Shown: positions 44,449-55,687, numbered from the stretch's first letter. The stretch is 64,000 nt of DNA from Isoperla grammatica (GCA_945910005.1 OX246746.1:44381468-44445467), one strand, 5' to 3'. Program-made: numbers and translations. Notes: a model not told the origin generated them from the sequence alone.

Positions 44449-47400
44449 CTGAAAATAAATAAAATAACATTAGGCCCTAGTTGTTTAATTAATAATTAGA
44501 AGGCGGTAGGCCTAACCAAGCAAAATACAAACTTTTTTTTTTTTTTATCATATGCCCACATTTGGCTTAATCAGGCCATTAATTAATGTTATATTAATGT
44601 TTGCTTAGCAATTGATTTTGTTATCATGAAACCATTATTATGCATCTAGAAATGTATGCATGTAGGCCTAGGATGTATGATTTATTTATTTAAAATCCAA
44701 TTAATTTTTTATTTTCATTTTTATAATGATTAGGGCCTACTTGAGATATTTGTAGGTTTAATTTGTTTTTATTAAGAATTAAATTGGTATTTTTTGTATG
44801 TATAGTAGCCGTCATTTCTGTGGAGCGCTTTCTCGAGCTCTATTCACGAAGGGTTACATGCCCGTTTAACTTAGCACAATGAGCTTCTCTGCGGGCGGGC
44901 GCACTGTCAAAGATGCTACTACTGTCACCAAAAGGGGCAAAAACACAAATTTACAAAACAAATTCTTGACCGGTGTCAAAGCAATCGTCTGCCTTATTGT
45001 AGCTGTGACGAGTACATGACAGCGAGCTCTATTCAAGAAGAACTGAAAGGAACCGCTAGCGCTCTACGAAAATGACGGCTACTCTAACAACATGTGTGTC
45101 ACAAATTATCAAATAAACTTGAGAAATGAAATTTTATATTATTATTTACATGTTTTAAGGAAACCTTAGCATAATACACCCTAATTCTTTGGTTTTTAGC
45201 TCAAGAAAAAGTGAATCTTAAGGCCAAGGGACAATACTGCTTAAGGCTCATTCACAATCAGTTTTTAGGCGTTAGGTCTAAGGCGTAAGGCGTATGGTTT
45301 AATATTGCCAAGCGTATGTTTCAATGTAACTGTTCACAACGCGTCGTATGTTATAAGGCGTAAGGCGCAAGTTGTAGTGAATTGCCCAAAATCCAATTCT
45401 TACGACGAGACTCTTACGACGAACCAATCCCAACAAGGTATCTCCCTCTCCTACCATACACAGCTGATACACTGCCATGCAGTCATGTGTCCAACACCGT
45501 GGTCGAACATACAAAAGACTGTGCATCGTCATTGCCGCGTCCGTTGCGCATGCGTAGAACAACGGGGCGTTTCCAAAATCATTCTATTGTGAACGGTTGG
45601 CTTTTCCTACGCCTTACGACTTAAGACCTTACGCCTTAGACCTTACGCCTTAAAACTGATTATGAATGATGCTTAATGTAAACATAAACCTAACCTATTC
45701 TTAAATTTAAATCAAATGATCCCATTGAACTATTCCTGTACAAGCCAAATGGCTCATAGCAAATATAAATGTAGGCCTATATACATTATCCTTACGGTAG
45801 GCCTACTAACAATATGTTTTTAGGTGCAAATTTGTTTAGCACTTGAATATGGATATAATCAGGGCATATCTCAATGGTCTATTTTGACGCTAGTCGACTA
45901 GCCTAGTGGACTAATGTAACAATTAGTGACAATTAATTATAACAATCATTGATTGTTGTATTAGTCTACTAGGCTAGTCGACTAGCGTCAAAATAGAGCA
46001 TTGAGATACGCCCTTAGTAGGCCTATATAACTCTGGTAGGCCTTGGGGTCGAGCCATGGTTCACAGTAGGCCTACTAGGGAATTTTCAAAATTTTGTTTT
46101 CCTTCTCATGCAATGATGACTTTTCACTTTTCAGCCATTCATTTTTCTTGCTATCCAATACAAATAAATACAAATATGTACATGTATTATAACATGCAAA
46201 TGAATCTATTGGGGTCAGTGGTTAAAGTGGGGCGGTATGAGCCGGTATGTATGTATACCGTTACTAAGACCCTCCGACATACCCGCTTTGTCTGCTTTAC
46301 ACAGCATTAGTGCATACCGTCACTTCTCCGAGTCCACTTTAACCACTGATTGGGGTGCTTACTTATAATTGGTGGGAGGCCTAGACCTACGGGTATATAT
46401 TATTTTATTTATTTATTGTGGTTAATTAATTAGGCTTAATGAAACATACCAGTTGGTGTAGCGATAGAGCATATATTATTTCCATCAACTTCTAAATCCA
46501 AAGATTCACTATGTGTTTCTTGCATGATTGTATCCTGGCTTGTGGAAAGTAGTTCAAGCTCTCTTGCACCCTGTATTTCCGACATGCTCAAAATTTGTGT
46601 TATGTACCGTTTATGTACAACAGCTGATCTGGGTGTTGACGAATGTGCTGCTTTTCTATTGGGTTGGCAATCAAAAATATGAGGTACTTTTTCGGGTTTC
46701 ATTCTGATGGCACCACCCACTAAATTGTAATGCACCCAGTTGTCAGCATCAACTTCCATCTAAAAATAATAAAGCAATTTTGTTATTACAAAGGCACATA
46801 GATCTAGGCCTAGTACTAATTATGTGACAATATGGCTATTGTGTAATTAAATGTAGGCCTAGTAGCTAAATCTATTATACTATTCTTTTTGTGTGTCACA
46901 TGTGTATGTGAAACTAGAAAATGCACTAAGTAATTTTCAAATAAAATAATAATATGATGACTCTAATGACAGTATCCGTATTTTATAAACATACGTAGGG
47001 CGTAAAAGGTTTCCACTGTAGTCCACATTCTAGAGCTATGGATTTACTTCTTTATTTGAGCAAGTGTCAGCAAAGAACTGGCAGTATAAAGAGATAAGGC
47101 CCTAAACAAAGTCTGGTAAAACAGTAGGCCTCTATAAATTGATAAAATTTATTGAATAAATATAGGTATTGATAAATATAATTTCTATGACAGTCTAGAA
47201 AATACCTACGAATAGTCTAGCCTAGGTCCTAGGCCTACCCCTACACTTAACTAGGCCTAGCCTATTGAATAGGCTACCAAAACATCCTTACTGAACCAAC
47301 GAACTGTCATTGTGACAGAACTACTAGGGGCCTAGGCCTAGGCTAGGCCTAGGGTAGGCCTACGCCTTGTACAATGTACATTTTACGCCTAGGCCTAGGC

Positions 47401-47875
47401 CTATTACAGGCCTAGCTGTGTACAAAACGTCCTTGAAGCTTCCGTTATTGAAGCTCAAGACATTTCATCCTTCAAAATAAGTAGGCCTAATATAGCATAA
47501 TGATTTGTTCTAGCCTACTATCTGTATACGTACGTTAAAGTGATCTTGACAACAATACATTGTTGACTTGGATTTTGGGACATCTCGTTTGGCTGCTTTC
47601 ATCCAGTTCTTTCTTCTCTTAGCATCTTTCGGAACACTAACAAATATTTTAGTTGGTGTCTTTACAGTCGTATTCGTACATAGTGGAACAAAACACCACT
47701 TGTATGGAATTTTGTACCTGCGTTTTCGTTTGCAATCCAACTCGGGCGATGCAGCCATCGCAACAGCTATGCAACAGCTGTGTTGGGAGTGGGACTGTTG
47801 GCCTGCGCCAATGCCTGCGCTCGCAGGCAGCGTAGAGGCCGAGTACGTCATAAAGATGGCGCTTCGTTCAAACAT
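43274..47875 (-). CDS. THAP-HTH-DDE transposase, three exons
   Basis: Exons 47534-47875, 46450-46759 and 43274-44448 have GT/AG borders and phases 0 and 1, giving 608 aa with no stop. An N-terminal THAP zinc finger (DNA binding) has ligands C61, C66, C109 and H112. It continues in exon 2 to the VPHIF box (139-143), the equivalent of AVPTIF. Exon 3 carries a helix-turn-helix (~375-400, GHDFGISLSQASRIF) and a DDE_Tnp_4-type catalytic core: D440 in IIDCFEIEI, D515 in VMADRGF, E563 in IHIERVIRRF. It should cut and rejoin the element ends in the nucleus. The first ATG (47875) is used; M40 (47758) is an alternative start closer to the THAP domain. Intron 2 holds four foreign elements. It is convergent with the YqaJ gene. 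Confidence 0.85.
44803..45084. mobile_element. MITE with AGTAGCCGTCATTT ends
   Basis: The left AGTAGCCGTCATTT..GAGCGCT and right AGCGCT..AAATGACGGCTACT are inverted repeats, and a further internal pair (GAGCTCTATTCA) is in direct orientation. TA lies near both ends, suggesting a TA target. It is nested in intron 2 of the transposase gene. Confidence 0.7.
45245..45672. mobile_element. TTAA-flanked MITE, 428 bp
   Basis: It is flanked by TTAA (45241-45244 and 45673-45676). The ends GGCTCATTCACAATCAGTTTT and AAAACTGATTATGAATGATGC are inverted repeats, followed by GGCGTAAGG-type subterminal repeats on both sides. It is nested in transposase intron 2. Its design resembles the element at 14689. Confidence 0.8.
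45861..46014. mobile_element. Foldback element, ~154 bp
   Basis: Arms of ~58 bp are nearly perfect inverted repeats (GGGCATATCTCAATGGTCTA, GCTAGTCGACTAGCC and complements) around a ~38-bp AT-rich loop. It is nested in transposase intron 2. Confidence 0.8.
46216..46348. mobile_element. Small hAT MITE, 133 bp
   Basis: The ends CAGTGGTTAAAGTGG and CCACTTTAACCACTG are perfect 15-bp inverted repeats. The exact 8-bp duplication ATTGGGGT (46208-46215 and 46349-46356) flanks it. It sits ~100 bp from the transposase exon 2 donor. Confidence 0.92.
46450..46759 (-). CDS. Transposase exon 2 (residues 115-217)
   Basis: The acceptor ATTTTTAG lies immediately before ATG GAA. It completes the THAP domain (KPEKVPHIFDCQPNRK) and adds a low-complexity linker. 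The donor is GTATGT, phase 1. Confidence 0.85.
47534..47875 (-). CDS. Transposase exon 1 (residues 1-114), THAP core
   Basis: It encodes KWCFVPLCTNTTVKTPTKIF and ends CCQDHFN before GTACGT, phase 0. This includes all four zinc ligands of the C2CH module. Confidence 0.85.
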
Positions 47876-48024
47876 CGTTTTCGAGCGCGGTAAAGGGAGG
47901 GAAAACTACTTATTTATTTTCTCCGTCAAAAAAGGAAAAAATAAATTGTTTTAAATTGCATTGCTCTTAGACGTGTAATATCTTCAAAGTAGAGTAATAA
48001 AATTGTGTTATGCAAGTAGCCTAT

Positions 48025-49596
48025 TAATTAAAGATTATCTGAAAGGAAGACAGCAATACGTAAAAGTTAACAACTCCCTAAGTTCACCACAAGAAATTAA
48101 ATGCGGTGTGCCCCAAGGCACTGTGCTTGGACCACTGCTGTTCACAATTTACATTAACGACCTGTGTAATGCTAAAGAAGCACGCATTTTAAGTTTTGCA
48201 GATGACACTGTTTTTATCATAACTGGCAATACATGGAGCGAAGCATATAAACAAGCCGAGGAACTAATGAATAAAGTGGTCAAATGGTTAAATGAAAACC
48301 TTCTAACGCTAAATGAAGACAAAACTGTATACATAACATTTTCCCAAAAATTAAATGGACAACCTACCAACCCCAACCTTAAACTATAAATACACTCTAA
48401 CCTTTGTAGTAGGTACAAAATAAACTTCACGTGTAGTACAATAAACAAAGTAGACCACACCAGATACCTTGGTCTCATAATGGATCAACATCTTCGATAA
48501 CATAACCACATTTCATCTATTACAAAAAACCTAAAAAAACACGATTTACAAATTCTACAATCTACGAAACATTCTCTCTTTTCCTACGCTAAGAATTGTA
48601 TACCACGCATTGTTTCAATCAGTAGCACAATATGGTATCCTAGGGTGGGGTGGAACATATATGGCACACATCGAACAATTAATTATAATGCAAAAGATCG
48701 TTCTAAAAATAATACTTAAGAAACCACGCAAATATCCATCCTCGCTTGTACATACAGAAAGCCAAAAACTTGATATTAGAAAGCTGTATGTTAAAACCTT
48801 AATCAACTATGTGCACCTAAACAAAAATACCGGAACAATAAAAACAATATCACATCACATAAATACAAGGGTAAACACTAACCAAAATCTTATTATGCAC
48901 AGACCATCAAAAGATATCACTCAAAGACATGCTCTCTACCTAGGTCCTCGAATATACAACAAAATTACAAACTCAATCAAAATAAAGCAAGAATCTAAAT
49001 CTAGATTCAAGCAATCCTTGAAACATTGGCTCACTACAACATCCACGGAAACAATAGAAAATCTCGTAAATCTAAAAGAATAAACCTCTTACAAAATGAT
49101 ACTATGCTAGACTGTCTCGTAAATTTAAATATGGATATCATTGCAATGGATTAACGTACAATATATAACGATCGTGCAAAAATCCTACTTCAGAGATATA
49201 TATTAGTTATAAGTTTCTATGCAAGTCAGTTATATTAGAGCAAGTTAGTTATTAATTCTCTATTTGTTTCTCATTTCATAGTATTAATACTTATATATAG
49301 CATTATACATAGTCCTAGCTCTAGACCAAACTTAATCTTAATTTTCATTGTAAACAAAATAAGTATAGAGGCATGTTTTGTTGCTGATCTCTCAAGCTTC
49401 TGCTTATGACAGCAACAAAACAAGTTTACACTGTACATATTCTGTATAGCCTACATAATTTCACTTAAAACATGTTAGCTCTTTACTATACTAGATAATA
49501 ATTTTACTATTATACTTAAACGATCGCAGTGTAAACTTAAAAATGCAATAAAAATGAATCTGAATCTGAATCTGAATGTGAATCTGAATCTGAATC
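48025..49596 (+). pseudogene. LINE ORF2, 3' part and tail
   Basis: The continuation of 37518-39496 after the transposon. 48025-48389 encodes the RT core (CGVPQGTVLGPLLFTIYIND, SFADDT). Stops and frameshifts follow to ~48600, then 48610-49083 encodes the C-terminal region (QYGILGWGG, RPSKDITQRHALYLGPRIYN). After the stop, ~500 bp of 3' UTR end in a GAATCT repeat tail (49553-49596). This is a dead copy. Confidence 0.85.
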
Positions 49597-49854
49597 TTGT
49601 ATTTTATTCGGTGATGATTGATTGATTAATGGGGCTTAACGTCTCATATTTATGCAACGATGGCTAATCGAGACGATGAACGGGTGATAATGCAGAAGAT
49701 GATAATGACGGTGTCCTCGTTTTCAGAATCGGTAGAATCCATGGGCTGAACGTCAATGTTCTCCCCATCGTTCTCACCTTTAATTTTCATTGGCATTTCT
49801 TCAAGTTTTAATTGTACACATGTCCGTACATCGGAGTCCATTCATAACACAAAG
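49597..49854. other. Short spacer with unassigned minus-strand ORF
   Basis: It contains a GATTGATTGATTAATGGGGC motif and a 63-codon minus-strand frame rich in Asp/Glu with no family I recognise. No gene is called. Confidence 0.3.
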
Positions 49855-50240
49855 CAAAGAAGTCAGAAATCAGCTCCAGTACTGCAGTAGGTGCCGGCGG
49901 GTTCGCAGCTCATGCAATCAATCTCAATCAAGTCGCCAATATTCTTCCATCACTGAAGATCTTGTGGAGAATTGTTTGGTTGCATTTCAATTTTAAATAC
50001 TCAGACTCAGATACCTGCCTAGTAGTTGTCTCTAAGTATGTGTTTCAGAAGTATTGGCATAATGGAAGGTTTTGAGAGTCAATAAGTCCCTTCCTCCAAC
50101 AGAAGAGCGAATAGTTGACATCTGCAACAAGCTCCAGTGTTGAATGTTGGGGCCTCTGCAATTTTTCAAAATAAATGCAAGGTTCCAGCCGTCTGAGTTC
50201 CTCTTTACCCTTTTAATGGAGAGCTCCAAATAAATATCAG
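49855..50240 (-). pseudogene. Second decayed copy of the 34345 gene fragment
   Basis: Nucleotide similarity to 34345-34620: CAGCTCATGCAATCAAT, ATTCTTCCATCA, AGTATGTGTTTCAGAA, GGAAGGTTTTGAGA and AGTCCCTTCCTCCAACAGAAG. The translation is broken by stops. The same order of segments suggests a shared parent gene or element. Confidence 0.4.
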
Positions 50241-50325
50241 TCACATTCCATGTCTATTCGCGTAGCGCCTCCAGATTCTTGCAATAATCTTCAAAACAAA
50301 TATCTTGAAACTCCGTTGAATGTTA
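50236..50325 (+). repeat. Dispersed segment, partner of 35655-35757
   Basis: It contains TCTATTCGCGTAGCGCCTCC and GAAACTCCGTTGAATGTTAT, the reverse complement of 35655-35757 with few changes. Confidence 0.75.
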
Positions 50326-50610
50326 TGGGTAATTTACTCCAATGTACGGCAAACTATGTTGCATTCCCCCTTACCCCTCTAGCGGGCCCTAGTGCTAGCG
50401 ATATCCTAACCTTAAGGCCATTGCAGGGCACATTGCCCTCTTTAGCCTGGTACAGAAATTATTACATACAAATTGAAAGACACATAGAAACAAAATTACC
50501 TGAATAAATTACATGAATTGAAAAGTGTCGATAGACATACGAGCTTCGTAACAAATAGAAATATAAAGAACAAAAATGGAACATAAATGGAGTCAAGGTG
50601 AGAATTTTAA

Positions 50611-52165
50611 TTAGGTAGGAACTTGTAGACGCGGGACAGGGTATTTGTACTTCGGTTTTGTCAGAGGGGTACGGGGTGAGGACAGCAAATTTATGATATC
50701 AGTGCGGCCGTTGTGAATCACTCGAGCTCCGTATCTCTCGCAGCAACGCTGCAGGCGCTGGTCAAGAGGAACGATGTCGGTTGCCTCGTATACTAGTTCG
50801 TTCTCCGTCCATGGGTGAAGTCGAGCGATGCGTCGGAGTATACGTCTTTCAAGTGAGAGGTACCCCAATGAAGCTGGCCCCGGGACTGGGTAGAGGGCTG
50901 GTGCCGCGTACTCGAAAAGTGGTCTTATAAAAGCTGAATATGTATGCCGGAGAGTACGAAAGCTACAGCCTTGAGGCGACCTCGGAGACGGACAAGCAGG
51001 TTCATCCTCTTACGGGCTCGGCATATGACGTCACGGGTGTGAGCTCGCCAGTTTAATATGTCCGAGAACGTGACCCCAAGGTACTTGGCAGTGCGTTGCG
51101 TATGTATTATTTCGTTCCAAAGGGTGATAGTCTGGAATCGGGGATCTTGAGTTAACTTTTGAGTTTTGTTGCGATGACGAAAAAGAATAAGTTGTGTCTT
51201 CTGCGCGTTAGGTAGTATGCGCCATCTGCGCATCCATGATTCCAGTGCTGAGATCTGTCGTTGCAGTTTTCGGAACACTTCCCTGGCAGTCCGACCGACG
51301 CACCAGTAGGCTGTATCGTCAGCAAATAATGCGAGGAATAAGCGTTTGTCTAGTGGTTTTGGTATGTCATGACAGTAGAATAGGTAGAGAAGCGGCGATA
51401 AGCATGATCCTTGAGGAACTCCAGCGGAGGGGGTGATAGACGGGGATAGGTGATCTTGCACTTTCACTCGAGCACTGCGATCTGAGAGGAAGGATTTTAT
51501 GAATCGAACCATCGCAAAAGGAATGTTTAACTTCAGAAGTTTGTAACAAAGACCATTGTGCCAAACTTTGTCAAATGCGCGGGAGATGTCGAGGAAAGCT
51601 GCCAGTACGCACTTGCCTTCGTTGAGAGCGCAGGAAACTTCGGTAGTCAGACGAATTAGCAGGTCGATAGTGGAACGTCCTGGTCGGAAACCTGATTGCG
51701 CTTCCGGTATGATGTTGTGGGCTTCAGCAAATTTGACCAGACGGGATTGGATGATTCTTTCTAGAAGTTTTCCAAGCAGGTTCAATAGACTTATTGGGCG
51801 GTGACTATTCACCAATTCAGGTGGGACATTTTTTTTCTCAATCATAACCACAATAGCAGATTTCATGGAAGGCGGGATGTATCCTAGATTTAGGCAGCCG
51901 GTAAAAAGGGAGGACAAGAGTGCCATATGAACAGGGGAGGAGCATGTTGTAGCATTATTTTGGTAATTCCGTCTTCCCCAGGAGAAGAGTTTCGTCCTTT
52001 GTGGATAGCCGCTGATACTTCTGTTGGGGTGATTGTCTCTACCAGCTCGGGGAACGCAATGCCCTGATTAGGGATCGGATTGAATGAGGAGAGAAGAGGT
52101 TCACATCTGGAAATGTATCTGTCGACTTTTGCACGGAAATTATTATCGAAAAGAGGGTCTACTTA
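50611..52165 (-). pseudogene. Jockey-like LINE reverse transcriptase remnant
   Basis: The minus-strand frame 51926-50925 holds a full RT core: NSHRPISLLNLLGK, SGFRPGRSTIDL, FLDISRAFDKVWH, AGVPQGSCLSPLLYLFYCHD and FADDTAYW. Upstream (52165-51930, other frames) NSSPGEDGI continues the N-terminal side. A frameshift near 50930 leads to the C-terminal tail (50868-50611, GYLSLERRILRRIARLHPWT). The DIP after the core motif is typical of the Jockey clade. No endonuclease is left; the 5' side is replaced by a 54-bp minisatellite. Confidence 0.8.
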
Positions 52166-52196
52166 GTTAATGAACTGTAATACTTCAATCAATAAA

Positions 52197-52550
52197 GATG
52201 ACGGTGTTTGAGTAGTAGAGAGTGACACGTGAGCCACACACGGTGGTGAAGATGACGGTGTTTGAGTAGTAGAGAGTGACACGTGAGCCACACACGGTGG
52301 TGAAGATGACGGTGTTTGAGTAGTAGAGAGTGACACGTGAGCCACACACGGTGGTGAAGATGACGGTGTTTGAGTAGTAGAGAGTGACACGTGAGCCACA
52401 CACGGTGGTGAAGATGACGGTGTTTGAGTAGTAGAGAGTGACACGTGAGCCACACACGGTGGTGAAGATGACGGTGTTTGAGTAGTAGAGAGTGACACGT
52501 GAGCCACACACGGTGGTGAAGATGACGGTGTTTGAGTAGTAGAGAGTGAC
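52197..52550 (-). repeat. 54-bp minisatellite, about 6.5 copies
   Basis: Units start at 52197, 52251, 52305, 52359, 52413, 52467 and 52521 and look identical by eye. Since 54 is 18 codons and no frame contains a stop, all three minus-strand frames stay open and encode 18-residue repeats (e.g. AHVSLSTTQTPSSSPPCV). There is no evidence that any frame is used. Confidence 0.95.
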
Positions 52551-53249
52551 TGTTAGTCGTGAACATAATAGTGAGTTGTTGGAATTAAAGGTCAAACAGA
52601 GCAAAGCGTTGCCATTCTACTGGCAGGAGCGTACAGGAAGGCGTGGGAGGGAATGTAGGAAGTAAGGTTACCGAGAGCCGCCAACCGCCACTTGATTCTT
52701 ATAGCGTGGCAGCTGATAACGCATTTCTGAGGGCAAGGTCAGTGTTCAATAAACAGCAAGAGTTCGCCGACGGCCAAAGTGTCTAAAGGTTTGAAGTGTA
52801 AAAATAGTTCTCGTTTATCCCACCCCGGAGCACCCATGACGTGGTGGCCTTCTGCCAAAACCCTATACTAGGAGATCTACAGACCTGATTATTTATAGTG
52901 CACAAACTAGTCAGGGCAAATGTTTCGGCCACTGGCCTTCGAAATGGAAATGTCGTTTTGAAGTCCATGACCTACCATTGTATTGCTTTGCTTCCGTCAA
53001 TTGCAGTTCACGTATAAAAACAAACCAACGCAAAGCGGGAGATATTATTATTTCCGAGTACAAGACCGCAAGAGTTTTATTTTGTCAACAGTAAAATCTT
53101 TATGTAACCTTCAAAAGTTTGTTTTATGGAGAGTATTTCACTGGGTTACTTAGTTTGTACGCAAGCTCGTATTGGGATAGAACTCTTGAGCCAGTTGGCT
53201 GTAAAACAGCGGCCGCGGATGGTATGGCGGGTATGGCGCTCATTCAACT
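52551..53249. other. Spacer without recognised feature
   Basis: Mixed-composition sequence between the minisatellite and the complex repeat element. No gene or terminal repeat was seen. Confidence 0.35.
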
Positions 53250-55463
53250 ATAGACCTTGGGCCAGCTATAACCCCCCCTCCCCCCCCCCCGGTGGGGAAG
53301 GTCTGAAAGTGGTTTTGAGTACTTTGACATATTGACTTTCGATTTTCACTTGTTAGCCAACATGGTTTTGGTGGGTGCACCCACCAGGGGTGTCCAAATG
53401 TGGTACTGTGGAAACTATAAAAATATTAATTGAGGTATGTTGCCAGTTCAAATAATTAACTTTTTTTATAAGGATGTACTCTTATATACGTAGGCTACCG
53501 AATATTACAATTTTTTTACTTTCAGGGTTACACAAACCAGTTATCTATACATGTTTTGTTTTTATTTCGAGCATAAAATCTATCTAGTTTGGCCGCTCTG
53601 TAACGCCCCACCCCTCAAATAATGGAAGGTCTAAAAGTGGTTTCGATTACAATTATATATGTACTTTTGATTTTCACTTGTTAGCCAACATGGTTTTGGC
53701 GGGTGCATCTACCAGGGGTGTCCAAATGTGCCACCATACAAATCGATATTAATATTATATGCAATTCTTGAGAATAAATTAAAATAGTTGTGTAAGTATA
53801 TAACCTCAAGCACCCAAAATGCTTAAAAATATAAATTTTTTATTTTTAAGGGGTGAGAAAAACATTCTATATACATTTTATGTGAATTTTTTATGTGAAA
53901 ATGTATCATGTTTGCCCCATCTGTAACCCCCCACCCCTCCAATAGTGGAAAGTCTGAAAGTGTTTTTGTATACTTTGATACATGAACTTTTGATTTTTAC
54001 TTGTTAGCCAAGATGGTTTTTGTGAGTGCACTCACCAGGGCTATCCAAAATGTCAAAATAGTGAGCAATATTAATGATAATTGTGATTTTGACAATAAAA
54101 TGAACATTTTTGGAATTAAGTAACCTTTAACACATTGAAATTGTTAATTATACATTTTCCCATTTAAATGGTCGCACAACACAATATATAATACATATAA
54201 TTTAATAAATTATATATTTTATGTGTTTACTTTGAGCATAACATGTATAGGGTTTACCCCATTTGTAACCCCCCGTTCCTCATATGCCGGAAAGTTAAGA
54301 ACTGTTTTTGGCTACTTTGGTACACTGTCTTTCGATTTTAGCTTGTTAGCTTACATAGTTTTGGTGGATGCACCCACCAGGGGTATCCAAACATGGCGAA
54401 ATAAGGAGCAATATCGATGTTAATTGCGATTCTGGACAATAAATTAACAATTCTGTACGTATGTACTCTTTAACATTCAACATACTTAATTAAATACATT
54501 TTTCTATATAAGGGGTGCACAAAACTTTCCATATACGTTTTTGGGTTTACTTTAGAGTAGATAATATATAGTTTGGCCAGTCTATGACCTCCCATATTAC
54601 CCACATTGTGGATGATGATGGAAGCGGGTTTGAGTACTTGAATACATTGTCTTCGCATTTTTACTCAATAGACAACATGTTTTTGGAGGATTCACCCAAC
54701 AGGGGTGTCAAAATGTGGCATCCTAAATGTATATATATTAATATTAATTGCGTTTCTTGGGCGTTTATGTAAGTATGTTTGTTATTTTGTGACCTTTGAC
54801 TGTTCCACCAACTAAGTGACATGCATTTGTATCATAAAGGCTGCACAATCCTTAAATAAACGTGGTTCTCTTTTAACGACGTTAAATAACCTAGAAACAA
54901 CCCAACCCAATAACCTAAAATGGACATTATTCTATGGAAATCACATATAACAAACAATGTTAATACACTAACAGATATCTCAAAGCAACAAAGAAAAAAA
55001 ATGGAAACTTCTCACCTTTATTAGCTAATAGTGCAAAAAATAGCGACCGAAGATGGATTTTGACGTTTAAAGCGTGATTACCCCTGAAAATGTGCAATTA
55101 ACATGTATAATAAATTACTTATTCGTAAGGTACTCATCGAGACCTTTCATTAGAATGGTCGCAAACGACATTTGTGACTAAAAAATGTCATGATGTCCAA
55201 AAAGACACAGGGTCATATCTCCGAAGATAATGGCCAATTGGGTCTCAAATAATTTTTTAAAATAAGACAATAATATACATAGTTATAACTTTACGTAAAA
55301 GTGACTACTTTCTTACTACAAGGCTCACAATTAATATTTGTACTATTTAGACCAAAATCTTTGGACACCCCTGGTTGGCTGTTCCACCAAAGTTGTGTTG
55401 GCTAACAAGTGAAAATCAAAATGTAATATTAAGAGGTACACAAAACCACTTTCAAAACTTCCG

Positions 55464-55499
<36 letters not shown>

Positions 55500-55535
55500 A
55501 AGGTTTCTATTAGTGGGCCCATGGTCTACTAAGTC
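53250..55535. mobile_element. Complex repeat element with ~325-bp internal units
   Basis: Five degenerate units, spaced 322-341 bp, share CTTGTTAGCCAACATGGTTT, a GTGCACCCACCAGGGGTGTC-type motif and CTGTAACCCCCCACCCCTC (landmarks at 53349, 53678, 54000, 54341, 54663). An inverted partial unit lies at 55345-55470. The borders TAGACCTTGGGCC (53251) and GGGCCCATGGTCTA (55517-55530) are inverted repeats, so the whole may be one non-autonomous DNA element. No target duplication is clear. Confidence 0.55.
55469..55498 (+). repeat. G30 homopolymer
   Basis: An uninterrupted run of about 30 G at the right border of the 53250 element. The matching C-rich stretch is at 53268-53290. Its length may be a sequencing estimate. 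Confidence 0.8.
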
Positions 55536-55687
55536 AACATTCCGAAATGAACTATATATTATGTATTCATTACCCCTTTTCTCTTGCGCTATGCTACGAT
55601 ATTTTGAACACAAATAACTACTGAAGAACTCCTTAAATTATGTTGTAAACAAAAATGAGGGAAATTGCGAGGAAATAGATTTAAATG

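Larger units (their letters stand above)
39497..48022. mobile_element. ISL2EU-like DNA transposon, 8,526 bp
   Basis: Ends are 15-bp perfect inverted repeats, AGGCTACTTGCATAA (39497-39511 and complement at 48008-48022). They are flanked by AT on both sides (39495-39496 and 48023-48024). The host is a LINE RT gene, and deleting the element plus one AT restores its frame at the junction, which fixes the borders. It carries two convergent multi-exon genes: SWIM-YqaJ nuclease (39775-41838, +) and THAP-DDE transposase (43274-47875, -). A two-base target duplication, a PIF/Harbinger-related DDE transposase and a YqaJ nuclease define the ISL2EU group as I know it. Both genes lack visible disabling mutations, so the copy may be coding-competent. 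Its introns and central region hold five smaller elements, which account for much of the length. Confidence 0.85.

Noticed and set aside
47568..47954. Plus-strand ORF opposite the THAP exon
   Set aside because: It is a shadow of the minus-strand THAP coding exon, with no independent domain.
48003..48389. Reverse transcriptase as part of the transposon or a separate gene
   Set aside because: It is the continuation of the LINE from 37518-39496. The inverted repeats and AT duplication exclude it from the transposon.
52163..52604. Three overlapping minus-strand ORFs of 114-139 codons
   Set aside because: The 54-bp repeat is a multiple of three without stops, so every frame is open automatically. 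There is no start context or conserved product.
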